Shown: in pieces, positions 1 through 9,008 of the stretch
Position numbering within the stretch: the stretch's first letter is position 1
Layout: each line of letters starts with the position of its first letter
Assembly: GCF_000423705.1 (NCBI RefSeq)
Contig: NZ_AUIM01000010.1
Span: 1-64,000 of the forward strand
Source of the DNA: Stappia stellulata DSM 5886
GTDB lineage: Bacteria; Pseudomonadota; Alphaproteobacteria; Rhizobiales; Stappiaceae
Length of the DNA: 64,000 nucleotides
Direction of reading: 5' to 3'
Made by a program: the position numbers and the translations under genes
Notes under the pieces: generated by a model
Databases searched by the model: none
Seen by the model: the letters and a program-made list of their open reading frames with translations, nothing else
Told to the model about the DNA's origin: nothing

Positions 1-256
1 CAAGATCGAACGCTGGCATCAGACGCTCAAGAACCGTGTGCTGTTGCAGAACTACTTCCTGCCAGGCGATCTCGAACAGCAAATCGAAGCGTTCGTCGAA
101 CACTACAACCATCAGCGTTACCACGAGAGCCTCGACAACGTCACACCCGCCGATGCCTACTTCGGCAGGGCAGCAGCCATCATCAAGCGAAGAGAAAGGA
201 TCAAGCGAAAGACACTCGAACATCGGCGCTTGCAACACCGCAAGCTCGCCGCCTAA
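1..256 (+). mobile_element. IS3-family transposase (OrfB), C-terminal fragment cut by window edge
   Basis: The frame is open from base 2 and ends in TAA at 256. It gives about 84 residues of an rve integrase-core protein. The segment IERWHQTLKNR carries what would be the last Glu of the DDE triad, and YNHQRYHESLDNVTPADAYFG is the typical C-terminal signature of IS3-family OrfB proteins. The tail is basic (KRRERIKRKTLEHRR). Everything upstream lies outside the window, so I cannot say whether the element is intact. It is the only transposase in the window. Confidence 0.85.
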
Positions 257-908
257 ACATCAAACCGAGACGAGGCCCACACTCCGCAAACTTACGCCGC
301 AAGTTGTGCCAAATGTTCTGACGACGGACACGCGCCCGATCTTCTGTGTGGCGTGTACCGCCGATATCGTCGCGCAAACAAAAGCGGAGTTAGCTGTCGT
401 AGAGGCACAGGTGACTGAGCTGTGTTGAAAGGGGGCGCCCTTATGTGGTGCTGCCATCCGCCAATCAACGTCTAGCTGCTTGCCGGCTATTCCGATGGCG
501 TGTGAGCTGAACGCCGCATCCCGTTGTCCTAATATTCTGGTAGACCGCGCCTCATTTTAGAGGGGTATAGCGTAGACATAGTTCTCATCGCTATCCCGCA
601 TGCCCCGCCATTCCCGCCGATTGCCCTCTATTGTGCGATATTGCCGCCGAACGCGGCGTTCCATCGGGTGGGATGGCAAGACGCCGTTTTTACGCTACCG
701 CCCGTCAATTCTTGAAATTCAGGATGCCCGCTTCCGCCCCCCTTTGCGGCCGTTGATCGTTGACAATGGTGTCCCCTGAAACAGGTTATAGAGGCACTGA
801 GCCTGTCTCGGATTCTGGGAAATTGTGACACACGAACGTGATCGTCTCGACCCGGCGGTGTAGAACTGCCGGAAAATCCGTTCAGATTCGCGCCTGGAAA
901 TCGACGAT
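257..908. other. Gene-poor stretch between IS remnant and amidase
   Basis: I see no credible gene here; the short open frames lack a ribosome site and any recognisable protein. The stretch holds one copy of a 33-bp repeat (554-586) whose second copy lies beyond the amidase gene. It probably contains degraded insertion-sequence DNA and the amidase promoter. Confidence 0.5.
554..586 (+). repeat. 33-bp direct repeat, copy A
   Basis: It begins ATTTTAGAGG and continues through TATAGCGTAG to GTTCTC. It matches 2251-2283 in 28 of 33 positions and in the same orientation. The two copies flank the amidase gene. They may be ends of an old mobile unit or a shared promoter element. Confidence 0.7.
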
Positions 909-2114
909 ATGCCTCACTCTCCAACAGATCCATCCGGCGCACTGGTCGAACAGCTTGACCTCGCGCCCGTACGTAACGGTTCGCTGGATGGGCTTTACTT
1001 CACCGTGAAAGATAACATCGACCTTGCGGGACTTAAGACTTCCTATGGAAGCCCCGCTTGGCGGGACGCACATCCCGCACCAGTTCACAACGCGCTTTGC
1101 GTCGATCAACTGCTTGCCTCAGGAGCGCGCTGCGTCGGCAAGGTCGTGGCGGATGAGTTCACGTATAGCCTCGACGGGGAGAGCTTCTATTTTGGCACCC
1201 CCCGAAACGCGAAAGCACCGGATCGCGTCCCCGGTGGCTCGTCCAGCGGCTCGGCTGCTTCCGTCGCCAATGGTCTTGCGGATTTTTCTCTTTGCACGGA
1301 CGCGGGAGGCTCCGTCCGTGTTCCGGCAAGCCTTTGCGGTCTTTGGGGGATGCGTCCCTCCCTTCATCGGATTTCCGAGGCTGGCGTTTTGCCGTTCCAG
1401 CCAAGCGTCAGCACCGTAGGCGTGCTGGCGGATCGCTTCGAGGTGCTCGATGCCACGATGCGCGTCTTGCTGAACGCTCCCGCATCATCAATGCCATCGC
1501 CACGACGCATCCTCGTCTTGCAGGATGCGCTTGAGATCGCAGATGCCGCCGTGCGAGATGAAGTTGGCAGCGCATTGGATCGAATAGAAGAACACACGGG
1601 CATTGTGATTGAGCCGGTAAGGTTTTCCGAAATCGTCGGGGAGGCGTGCGAACTGAAGGTCTGCAACCTGAATGGATTGCGTGATCTGCAGACCGCCGAA
1701 TTCCAGAGCACGGTCGGCAACTGGATCGAAGCTTGCAAGCCTGAACTCGGCTTCACGTTCTCGATGGCCTACGGCAATGTCCGGAGGTTCGACCGCATCG
1801 CGGCGCTCGACAATATGGCGAGGTGTGAACGCCTCTTCCGGCAGATCAACGCCTTCTTCACCCCGGAAACGGTGATCTGCTTCCCTACGACGCCGAAAAT
1901 CGCGCCCCGGAAAGGGTCCCTGAACACGCTTGAAGCGGTGATGGACTTCTATGATCCGACGATGACCATCACCGCGTTTTCCGGTGTGGCACGCTTGCCG
2001 GAAATCTCTGTTCCGCTATTGACCGTGGATACCTGTCCGGTCGGCTTGTCCTTCGTTGCAGGCCACTATCAGGACGAGTTTCTATTGAGCGCGGTAAAGA
2101 GAATGATCAGTTGA
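909..2114 (+). CDS. Amidase-signature hydrolase, AMI1-like
   Basis: This 401-residue cytoplasmic enzyme belongs to the amidase signature family, which hydrolyses amides with a Ser-cisSer-Lys triad. Lys34 (in VKDN), the Ser-rich loop at 111-113 (GGSSSGSA) and Ser135 (in DAGGSVRVPA) sit where the triad is expected. The segment VPGGSSSGSA followed by ADFSLCTDAGGSVRVPAS resembles plant AMI1 (indole-3-acetamide hydrolase) more than GatA, and the length fits AMI1. The substrate is unknown. There is no signal peptide. The ATG has no clear ribosome site. The gene stands alone between the two copies of the 33-bp repeat and downstream of an IS fragment, so it may have been acquired. Confidence 0.85.
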   Translation: MPHSPTDPSGALVEQLDLAPVRNGSLDGLYFTVKDNIDLAGLKTSYGSPAWRDAHPAPVHNALCVDQLLASGARCVGKVVADEFTYSLDGESFYFGTPRNAKAPDRVPGGSSSGSAASVANGLADFSLCTDAGGSVRVPASLCGLWGMRPSLHRISEAGVLPFQPSVSTVGVLADRFEVLDATMRVLLNAPASSMPSPRRILVLQDALEIADAAVRDEVGSALDRIEEHTGIVIEPVRFSEIVGEACELKVCNLNGLRDLQTAEFQSTVGNWIEACKPELGFTFSMAYGNVRRFDRIAALDNMARCERLFRQINAFFTPETVICFPTTPKIAPRKGSLNTLEAVMDFYDPTMTITAFSGVARLPEISVPLLTVDTCPVGLSFVAGHYQDEFLLSAVKRMIS

Positions 2115-2475
2115 TATTTCGCGGAAATCCTATGCGTTGCATAAAAATCGGCGGCGCTGATTTCCCGGGAAAACTCTGCCGCAAACGCCGGAGCAGAAGT
2201 CTGAATTTCGCGACCGTCTGCCTCATCCGGACCATTCCGCTCGAGCCTTGATTTTAGAGGGCTATAGCGTAGGTGTCGTTCTCTTTTTCGTCGGCTTCGG
2301 CCCGCAATTTGTTTGCGCTTTGCAGCCTGCCCCAAGGCGCGGGGGCTTTGGATGAACTTCACGCCCCCACTTCCTTTTTTACCGCCAATCCAGTCGTGAG
2401 ACACAGACAACGGGTTCGATCGCCCCCCCCTGCCGAGACAGGGAGAGACCGGCTTCGGCCGCCGCGCGCCGGGGA
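2115..2475. other. Gene-free stretch between amidase and DsbA-like gene
   Basis: I see no gene. It contains copy B of the 33-bp repeat at 2251-2283. The amidase and the disulfide operon converge here. Confidence 0.5.
2251..2283 (+). repeat. 33-bp direct repeat, copy B
   Basis: Second copy of the repeat at 554-586. The mismatches are at repeat positions 12, 23-25 and 27. Confidence 0.7.
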
Positions 2476-3087
2476 TCAGGCGGCGCGGGCGCGTTCGACG
2501 GCGGCGAGAAGCGCCGCCTTGTCCATCGCGCCGTAATTGAGCTGCGTATTGACCAGATAAACCGGCGTTCCGCGAAACCCGAAGGCGCTGGCCTGGTTCG
2601 TGTTGCGATCCAGGATCCCCTGGATACGGGTGGCCTGCTCCGCGGCGCGAGCCGCAAGACGCTCGGGATCGTGCCCCGCCCCGGCCAGAGTGGCATCGAC
2701 GTCGTCGCGGCTGAGGCGCCCTTCGGTCTTCATCAGCGCGGTGTGCGCGGCCTCATAATCGTCTCCGGCTGCCAGCACGAGGCTGGCGGCATAGACGGAG
2801 GGTTCGCCGAAAATCGGCCAGTCCTTCATCACCAGGCGGATGTTGCCGTCGCTCGCGACCACATCGAGCAGGTCCGGATGGCCGCGCTTGCAGAACGGGC
2901 ACTGGTAGTCAAAGTATTCGGCAATGGTAACGTCGCCATCCGGGTTGCCGATGGTCGGGATGGCCTCGTCGAACAGAACCTCCTCCACGGTCGGGATCGA
3001 CTGCGCCGCCGCCGGAAAGCCGGAGGCGAGAAGGGACGCGGTTCCGGCGGCGCCGGCGATGAGCAGGGTACGGCGTGTAAGCATCAA
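2476..3087 (-). CDS. DsbA-family thiol:disulfide oxidoreductase (ScsC-like)
   Basis: This 203-residue exported thioredoxin-fold protein probably forms or isomerises disulfides in the periplasm. The N-terminus (MMLTRRTLLIAGAAGTASLL) is a twin-Arg-like signal ending near AAAQS. The active site is CPFC (Cys63, Cys66) and the cis-Pro loop is in FRGTPVYLV. It is the last gene of a minus-strand set: dsbD-like, tlpA-like (7 bp upstream), this gene. DsbD plus TlpA-like plus DsbA-like is the layout of suppressor-of-copper-sensitivity (scs) loci, so an isomerase kept reduced by the DsbD partner is plausible. Two adjacent ATG codons leave the start uncertain by one residue. Confidence 0.85.
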   Translation of the reverse strand: MMLTRRTLLIAGAAGTASLLASGFPAAAQSIPTVEEVLFDEAIPTIGNPDGDVTIAEYFDYQCPFCKRGHPDLLDVVASDGNIRLVMKDWPIFGEPSVYAASLVLAAGDDYEAAHTALMKTEGRLSRDDVDATLAGAGHDPERLAARAAEQATRIQGILDRNTNQASAFGFRGTPVYLVNTQLNYGAMDKAALLAAVERARAA

Positions 3088-3094
3088 GGTCTCC

Positions 3095-3919
3095 TTAACG
3101 GGGGGAAGCTGCGGGGTCTTGCGAGACGGTCAGCCGATCGATGTTCGACTGAAGCACTTCGCGGGAAATCTCGCCGATATGCGCGTGGCGCAGGATGCCG
3201 TCGGCATCGATGAAGAGCGTGGCCGGCAGTCCCGGCGCGCCATAGAACCGCGACAGGTCGCTGAACGGATCGACCAGGATCGTTTCGAGAGACAGCCCGG
3301 TCTGTCCGAGATAGGAGCGGATGTCGGACCGCCCTTCGCCCTGATTTGCGAAGATGAAGTCGACAGCGTCGCTTTCCCGCGCAAGCTCCGCCATCATCGG
3401 CATCTCGCGTCGACAGGGCGGGCACCAGGTTGCCCACAGGTTGACGATGCGCGGCTCTCCCGAGCCCGCGCCCAGATCATGAAGGGTTCCCTCGAGGGTC
3501 TGGAAGCTGCGGTCGGGTACGGCAAGCGCGCTGGTGCCGCCCGTCAACTGCCAGGTCGTGTTCCACACAACCAGCGCCAGGGCGAGCGGCAGCACCCCCC
3601 AGAGGCGCAATCGCGCATCCTTGAGCAAAAAGACGAGGCACGCCAGCACCGCCGCGGCGCCGGCCGGCCAGAAGAAGCCGCCCTGCCAGATGTACAGGAC
3701 ACGCAAGGGGTCCGCCGCGAAGGTGTCGAGATGCAACGCGACATGCCCGAGCCGCGCTGCACCGATGCCGGCGAGCAGGGTCCACCACGCCCAGCCGTCG
3801 AGCCGGCCGTTGACGCGCCTTGCCAGAATGCCGGCGACGATCAGGAAGGTGAAGATCCCGAGGACCACGGCGAAGCGGTCGGCGGCCATGACGAGGGGAC
3901 CGAGGGAAACGGCGTTCAT
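3095..3919 (-). CDS. Membrane-anchored TlpA-like thioredoxin with Lgt-like N-terminal segment
   Basis: A 274-residue protein. The N-terminal ~125 residues contain several hydrophobic segments including GAARLGHVALH and DPLRVLYIWQGG, which resemble parts of prolipoprotein diacylglyceryl transferase. The C-terminal domain is TlpA/AhpC-like with NLWATWCPPCRREM, a WCxxC active site, and would face the periplasm. I chose the ATG at 3919 because it lies one base after the stop of the dsbD-like gene; an upstream frame extension has no support. It probably passes electrons from DsbD to a periplasmic client, the ScsD-like role. Confidence 0.8.
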   Translation of the reverse strand: MNAVSLGPLVMAADRFAVVLGIFTFLIVAGILARRVNGRLDGWAWWTLLAGIGAARLGHVALHLDTFAADPLRVLYIWQGGFFWPAGAAAVLACLVFLLKDARLRLWGVLPLALALVVWNTTWQLTGGTSALAVPDRSFQTLEGTLHDLGAGSGEPRIVNLWATWCPPCRREMPMMAELARESDAVDFIFANQGEGRSDIRSYLGQTGLSLETILVDPFSDLSRFYGAPGLPATLFIDADGILRHAHIGEISREVLQSNIDRLTVSQDPAASPR

Positions 3920-3920
3920 G

Positions 3921-5807
3921 CTAGAGACGCTCCGTGGTGTGCGCCGAGCGGGTGAGCGCATCGACGGTGACGCTGCCAACGAGGCGGGTGTCGGCGGCTT
4001 CCCGGCCGGCGCCGTCGAAGAAGATCATGGTCGGCGGGCCGGCCACACGCATGGCTTTCATCAGGGCGGAATTTTCGGCGTTGAAGTCGGTCAGGTCCGC
4101 CTTGACGAGTTGGAAGTCGCCGAGGCTTTGCCGCACCTGCGGGTCGGGAAAGACGGATCGCTCGATCACACGGCAGGTCACGCACCAGTCGGCGGTGAAA
4201 TAGACCATGGTCGAGCGTTCCCCGTTCGCGGAGGCGAGCCTTGCCTGAAGGTCGGAAATCGAACCGGTCGCGGCGAACCGCAGCTCCCTCCCCTCGCCCG
4301 ACCCCGCAGAGCCGCCGCGCTGGGCCAGCGGCGCCAGCGGCTTGAGCGGGTCGGTGCCGCCGGCGCTGGCGCCGATGAGCAGGATCACGCCATAGACCAG
4401 CGCCAGGCCCCCGACGGCGCGCATCGAGGCAAGCGCTGTGGTGTTGGTCAGCGGGACGCTGACAGCGAAGCTTGCCACCGCGATCAGCAGGGCGGCCCAC
4501 AGGGCCAGGTCCACGCCGGAGGGCAGAAGGGGAGCCACGGTCCAGATGGCGGTGGCCAGAAAGCCGAACCCGAAGATCTGCTTGACGCCCTCCATCCAGG
4601 CGCCGGCACGAGGCAGCGCCTGTCCGCCGAGCGTTCCCATGACGATCAGCGGGAGCCCCTTGCCGAGACCGAGCCCGAAGAGGGCGGCCGCGCCGAGGCC
4701 GACATCGGCGGTTTGCGCGATATAGAGCAAGGCGCCGGCCAGCGGCACCGTCACGCACGGACCGACGATGAGGGCGGAGGAAAAGCCGAGCAGCGCGGTG
4801 GAGCGCTTTGAGCCCCCCGAACCGCCGAGACCGCCGGTGCGCGCCGCCACCCAATTGGTCCAGGATCCCGGCAACTGCAATTCGAACAGGCCGAACATCG
4901 ACAAGGCAAGCACCGCGAAGAGCGCCGCGAGAATGCCGGAGGTGATCGGCGACTGCAGGACCAGTTGCAGGTTCTGCCCCGACCAGCCGGCGGCCGCGCC
5001 CAGCAGGCCGAAGGCTGTCGACAGCGACAGGACATAGATACTCGACAGGACGAACCCGCGTCGTGCCGTCAGCTTGTCGCCCTCCCGGGCGAGCGCACCG
5101 GCAAGGATCGGATACATCGGAAAGACGCAAGGGGTGAAGGCGAGCAACAGACCGAAGAGGGGAAAACTGGCGAGAACGAGCAGGACGCCGCCCCGCTCCA
5201 GCAGCCCCTCGACGAGACCGCCGCTCGCGGCCAGCTCGAACCCGGCGTCGGCAGGGCCGGAGCCGGCCCCGGGGGCGGTTCCGGGCACGGCCTCAACGGG
5301 CGCCACTGCCGTTTCCCCGCCCACGGTCCAGGCGATCTCCGGGCCGGTGCCGAGCGCGCCCGGACCGCCAGGGCCGGCGGGTGCACTAACCTCCAGCGTC
5401 TGGGCATCGACGTGACGGGTTTCCGGCGCGTAGCAGATCCCGTCGTCCTGACACCCCTGGAAGGTCAGTTCCAGCGTTCCGAAAACCGGCGTCTCCAGTC
5501 TCGCGGTGGCGGCCCCGGTATAGACTTGCGTGGGGCCGAAGACCGGATCGTCTTTCGGCGTGCCGGGAGGCGTGGACAGCGGCAGCGGGGTCTCGTCGCG
5601 CTGCGCGGAAATGTGGTCGCGATACAGGTAGTAGCCCGGCGCAATGTCCCAGGAAAACACCAATGCGCCATCCGCGTCGCGCGCGACGTCGAGCTCGAAG
5701 GCCTCGGAGACCGGCAACGGAGCCGCCGGAGCAGCGCCGGCCGGGCCGGCTGAGGGAAGAAGGACCAGCGCGAGAAGCGCAAAGGCTGAGGCCGAAAAGA
5801 GTTTCAT
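3921..5807 (-). CDS. dsbD: Thiol:disulfide interchange protein DsbD (ScsB-like)
   Basis: A 628-residue inner-membrane electron carrier that moves reducing power from cytoplasmic thioredoxin to periplasmic thiol proteins. From the ATG at 5807 it begins with a signal peptide (MKLFSASAFALLALVLL). The alpha domain carries the FQGCQDDGICYAPE motif. The middle beta domain has about eight membrane segments with a CVFPMYPIL start, and the C-terminal gamma thioredoxin domain carries FTADWCVTCRVIE. All three cysteine sets of DsbD are present. An upstream GTG would add 16 residues that look non-native. It is first in the operon with the TlpA-like and DsbA-like genes, and a CTTAAG-N5-CTTAAG box lies about 100 bp upstream. 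Confidence 0.9.
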   Translation of the reverse strand: MKLFSASAFALLALVLLPSAGPAGAAPAAPLPVSEAFELDVARDADGALVFSWDIAPGYYLYRDHISAQRDETPLPLSTPPGTPKDDPVFGPTQVYTGAATARLETPVFGTLELTFQGCQDDGICYAPETRHVDAQTLEVSAPAGPGGPGALGTGPEIAWTVGGETAVAPVEAVPGTAPGAGSGPADAGFELAASGGLVEGLLERGGVLLVLASFPLFGLLLAFTPCVFPMYPILAGALAREGDKLTARRGFVLSSIYVLSLSTAFGLLGAAAGWSGQNLQLVLQSPITSGILAALFAVLALSMFGLFELQLPGSWTNWVAARTGGLGGSGGSKRSTALLGFSSALIVGPCVTVPLAGALLYIAQTADVGLGAAALFGLGLGKGLPLIVMGTLGGQALPRAGAWMEGVKQIFGFGFLATAIWTVAPLLPSGVDLALWAALLIAVASFAVSVPLTNTTALASMRAVGGLALVYGVILLIGASAGGTDPLKPLAPLAQRGGSAGSGEGRELRFAATGSISDLQARLASANGERSTMVYFTADWCVTCRVIERSVFPDPQVRQSLGDFQLVKADLTDFNAENSALMKAMRVAGPPTMIFFDGAGREAADTRLVGSVTVDALTRSAHTTERL

Positions 5808-5904
5808 CGAATGTCGATCCCATGACCGTGACGGGCTAAGGAGCGTTTCCCGCAACGGTCATCGACCGGACGGGAAAGGCGATCGTCCGGCGAGGTGCCG
5901 TCCC

Positions 5905-5927
5905 CAGCTTAAGGCAGCCTTAAGCTG
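5905..5927. promoter_or_regulatory. PmrA/QseB-type operator in a perfect 23-bp dyad
   Basis: CTTAAG-GCAGC-CTTAAG (5908-5924) sits inside a perfect inverted repeat with 11-bp arms and a 1-nt centre. Two CTTAAG half-sites 5 nt apart are the form bound by PmrA/QseB-type OmpR regulators. It lies 51 bp before the L,D-transpeptidase ATG and about 100 bp before the divergent dsbD start. The regulator encoded at 6843-7511 belongs to that subfamily, so autoregulation is likely. Confidence 0.7.
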
Positions 5928-5975
5928 CGTAGGGCTTGCAGCGGGCAGAAAGAGATCAACGAGGAGCTTTTGCAA

Positions 5976-6794
5976 ATGACGCAGTGTCGAACCGGTATCG
6001 ACCCGGGATGCCCGCAGACCCGGGAGCGCCGCCGTCCGGACGTCCGCAATGACACCGGTCCGGTCGCGCAAACGCAAGCCGCCGTTGCGGCCCCCACCTC
6101 GCGGGCGATCGCCCGGCGGGGTTTCCTCGTCGGACTGGGGGCAATGACGGTCGCGGGCTGTGTCGGCACGCAGAACCGGGCCGGCCTCACGACCGCTCCG
6201 CCGCAGCCTCAGCCGGTGGTTCCGCCGATGTATTATGCGGCTCCGGAAGAGCCCTTCCCGGTTCCGGAGGTCGATGTCTCCAAATTCGATCAGCGGTATT
6301 GGCGCCAGGAGGTCGACTATCCGAACACGGAAAGGCCCGGCACGCTGATCGTGGACACCCCCAACCGCTACCTCTATCACACCCTGTCGAAGGACAGGGC
6401 CATGCGTTACGGCATCGGAGTCGGACGCGACGGCTTTTCCTGGGCCGGTCGCGCGCGCATGGCCTACCGGCGCAAGTGGCCACGCTGGACGCCGCCCGAC
6501 GAGATGGTGGCCCGTCGGCCCGACCTGGAACCCTACAGCATCGCCAACGGCGGAATGGATCCGGGCCCGTACAATCCGCTCGGGGCCCGTTCGCTCTATA
6601 TTCACAAGGACGGCAAGGATACGCTGTACCGGGTGCACGGCACCTGGGATCCGGCGAGCATCGGCAAGGCCGTGTCCTCGGGCTGCATTCGCCTGATCAA
6701 CCAGGATGTCATCTATCTGCACGATCAGGTGCGCGACGGCAGCACCATCGTTGTCATACCCGATCCGGCGATGAGCCATCTTCTGGTGTCGTGA
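5976..6794 (+). CDS. L,D-transpeptidase (YkuD) lipoprotein
   Basis: A 272-residue cell-envelope enzyme that forms L,D-crosslinks in peptidoglycan or attaches proteins to it. The N-terminus has Arg-Arg, a hydrophobic stretch and a lipobox (TVAGC), which predicts a lipoprotein after a long leader of about 60 residues. The YkuD domain follows, with GTLIVDTPNRYLYH at its start and the catalytic signature HGT...SSGCIRL near the C-terminus. The start ATG follows a GAGGAG ribosome site at 5961-5966. It heads a probable operon with the response regulator (48-bp gap) and sensor kinase, behind the CTTAAG box. Confidence 0.88.
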   Translation: MTQCRTGIDPGCPQTRERRRPDVRNDTGPVAQTQAAVAAPTSRAIARRGFLVGLGAMTVAGCVGTQNRAGLTTAPPQPQPVVPPMYYAAPEEPFPVPEVDVSKFDQRYWRQEVDYPNTERPGTLIVDTPNRYLYHTLSKDRAMRYGIGVGRDGFSWAGRARMAYRRKWPRWTPPDEMVARRPDLEPYSIANGGMDPGPYNPLGARSLYIHKDGKDTLYRVHGTWDPASIGKAVSSGCIRLINQDVIYLHDQVRDGSTIVVIPDPAMSHLLVS

Positions 6795-6842
6795 CGCCGC
6801 CGTCGCGAGACGAAACGAGAAACTGGAGCAAAGCGGAAAACC

Positions 6843-7511
6843 ATGCGGCTTCTTGTGGTCGAGGACGATGAGCTTCTGCTCGATGGCCTGTCGGTCGGGT
6901 TGGGCCTTGCCGGGTTCACCGTGGATGCGGTGAGCGCATGCGAGGACGCCCGCGCCGCCATCGCGGCCCAGGCCTATGACGGTATCGTGCTCGACGTGAT
7001 GCTCCCCGACGGGTCGGGGCTGGACCTTCTGGCGTCTCTGCGCGCCCGGGGAAGCGCCATCCCGGTGGTGCTGCTGACGGCACGCGACCAGGTGCCGGAG
7101 CGTATCGCCGGCCTGGATGCCGGAGCCGACGACTACGTCGGCAAGCCATTCGATCTCGATGAACTGGCCGCCCGTGTTCGGGCGGCCGTGCGCCGGGGCA
7201 AGGGGCGCTCCAGCGCCACCTTGCGCTGGCGCGGCGTGGAACTGGATCCGGCGTCCCTGACGGCATTGCGCGACGGCGAGCCGGTAAACCTCACCCGGCG
7301 CGAATTCGCCGTTCTGGCCGCCTTGATGGAGCGACCACAGGGGGTTCTGTCGAAAGCCGGCCTGGAAGACAGGATCTATGGCTGGCAGGAAGAGCTGGAG
7401 AGCAACGCAGTGGAAGTGCATGTCCACAAGTTGCGCTCCAAGCTCGGAGCGGACTTCATCAAGACCGTGCGCGGCGTCGGATACAGGCTGGCGGGGGCGA
7501 AAGAAACATGA
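6843..7511 (+). CDS. OmpR-family response regulator, QseB/PmrA subfamily
   Basis: A 222-residue cytoplasmic transcription regulator. The receiver domain (1-115) has the acidic pair ED8-D9, the phosphoacceptor Asp51 (LDVMLPDG) and the KPFDLDEL segment. The C-terminal winged helix contains LTRREFAVLAALM and ESNAVEVHVHKLRSKLG followed by VRGVGYRL, the signature of the QseB/PmrA/TctD branch. The stop overlaps the kinase ATG by 4 bp. The CTTAAG box at 5908-5924 fits its expected binding site, so it probably controls its own operon and the divergent disulfide operon. Confidence 0.9.
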   Translation: MRLLVVEDDELLLDGLSVGLGLAGFTVDAVSACEDARAAIAAQAYDGIVLDVMLPDGSGLDLLASLRARGSAIPVVLLTARDQVPERIAGLDAGADDYVGKPFDLDELAARVRAAVRRGKGRSSATLRWRGVELDPASLTALRDGEPVNLTRREFAVLAALMERPQGVLSKAGLEDRIYGWQEELESNAVEVHVHKLRSKLGADFIKTVRGVGYRLAGAKET

Positions 7512-8950
7512 CATCGATCCGCGCGCGTTTGAGCCTGATCCTTCTGGGACTGACCGGGCTGCTATGGCTGCTTGCGGTCGGCTGGATCTACCTGAGCACA
7601 CAGGCGGAGGTGGAGCGGGTCCTCGATGCAAGGCTGATGGAAGCCGCCCGCATGGTGAACTCCCTGCTGGCCGACCGGCGCGTCGAGGTGGGCGAGGCCG
7701 GAAACCTGCAAACGGGACAGCCGGACGCCGGGGGACCGGAGCCCGAAGGGCTCGAGATCGGGGCTGTCGGCGCGTTCGAGGTCGGGTCGGGGAACTACGA
7801 CCGGCAACTCGCCTGCCAGATCTGGTCCCTTGAGGGCAATCTCGTCGGCCGCTCGCAAAGCGCGCCGAACGAGCGGCTGAGCAAGACGGCGGACGGATTT
7901 TCCGAAGCCGTCGTCGACGGCGAGCGATGGCGGGTCTTCTCCATCGAGAATGCGGAGCTCGGCGTGCGCGTCATGGTGGGCGACAGCCTGGAGGTCCGCG
8001 ACGGGCTGGTGGACGATGTGGTCGCGGGTCTGGCGATTCCCGCCTTGGTAATCCTGCCGGTTCTGGCCCTTGCGATCCTGGTCAGCGTGCGTCGCGGCTT
8101 GTCGCCGCTCAGCGACATGGCCGAAACGCTGTCGGCACGGGCGGCCAGCGATCTGCGCCCCTTGCCGGAGACGGCCCTGCCGCGCGAGATCGCGCCGGCC
8201 GTCACCGCGTTGAACGGCCTGTTCCGGCGGGTGGAGGCGGCGCGCGAGCGCGAGCGCAGCTTCACCGCCTTTGCCGCGCATGAACTCAAGACCCCGCTCG
8301 CCGGCGTCAAGACCCAGGCACAGATCGCGCTGGCCAGCGCCGATCCGGCGGTTCATGCCAATGCGCTGCGCCAGATCACGGCCGGGGTCGACCGCACCAG
8401 CCGGCTTGTCCGCCAGCTTCTCGACCTGGCCGCGCTGGAGGCCTGCGAGGTGCAAGGCGTGGGCAACGAGGAGAATGCCGCGGACCTGCTGGTGGCGATC
8501 CTGGCCGAGGCGGTGCCCGGAGCGGCCACCCGGCGTGTGGTTCTGGCCCCCGAACCGGCCGAGGATCGGGCGCAGGCGCGGGACCTGCGGGTGCAGGTTG
8601 AGCCGTATTTCCTGACACTGGCCCTGCGCAATCTGATCGAGAACGCGCTCGATCATGCGCCGGCCGACACGCCGGTCACCTGCCGGGTGGTTCCGATGGC
8701 GGACGGTGGCGCCTGTTTCGTCATTGAGGACGAGGGACCCGGCATCCCGGACGGCGAGCTGTCGCGGGTCGTCGAGAAATTCGTCAGGGGCCGCAATCGT
8801 TCGCCCACCGGAAGCGGCCTCGGCCTGGCCATTGCCCGCGCCGCGATGGCGCGAATGGGCGGAGACCTGACGCTGGAAAACCGCGCAGGCGGCGGGTTGC
8901 GCGCCTCGTTGCATGTGCCGCCGCCCGGACGCGAAACGCCATCGGGCTGA
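7508..8950 (+). CDS. Sensor histidine kinase partner of the 6843 regulator
   Basis: A 480-residue inner-membrane kinase. One membrane segment lies near residues 8-28, then a periplasmic sensor region of about 140 residues, then a second membrane segment (LAIPALVILPVLALAILVSV). A HAMP-like linker is followed by the H-box FAAHELKTPLAG, the N-box NLIENALDHA and the G-boxes DEGPGIPDGE and GSGLGLAIA. The QseC/TctE-type architecture matches its regulator. The sensor domain has no recognisable ligand motif. The neighbours suggest envelope or thiol stress as the signal, but that is inference. Confidence 0.88.
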   Translation: MTSIRARLSLILLGLTGLLWLLAVGWIYLSTQAEVERVLDARLMEAARMVNSLLADRRVEVGEAGNLQTGQPDAGGPEPEGLEIGAVGAFEVGSGNYDRQLACQIWSLEGNLVGRSQSAPNERLSKTADGFSEAVVDGERWRVFSIENAELGVRVMVGDSLEVRDGLVDDVVAGLAIPALVILPVLALAILVSVRRGLSPLSDMAETLSARAASDLRPLPETALPREIAPAVTALNGLFRRVEAARERERSFTAFAAHELKTPLAGVKTQAQIALASADPAVHANALRQITAGVDRTSRLVRQLLDLAALEACEVQGVGNEENAADLLVAILAEAVPGAATRRVVLAPEPAEDRAQARDLRVQVEPYFLTLALRNLIENALDHAPADTPVTCRVVPMADGGACFVIEDEGPGIPDGELSRVVEKFVRGRNRSPTGSGLGLAIARAAMARMGGDLTLENRAGGGLRASLHVPPPGRETPSG

Positions 8951-9008
8951 GGACGGCCGCTCCGGTCGCCGTTCCGCGCCCGCAGGGTCGTGCGGACGAC
9001 CGCGCGCG

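Noticed and set aside
1-2475. Genomic island or prophage at the left end
   Set aside because: Only one transposase fragment and one repeat pair; no phage, integrase or plasmid genes.
4965-5753. Long plus-strand open frame opposite dsbD
   Set aside because: Shadow of the GC-rich dsbD gene; low-complexity Arg/Gly protein without a start signal.
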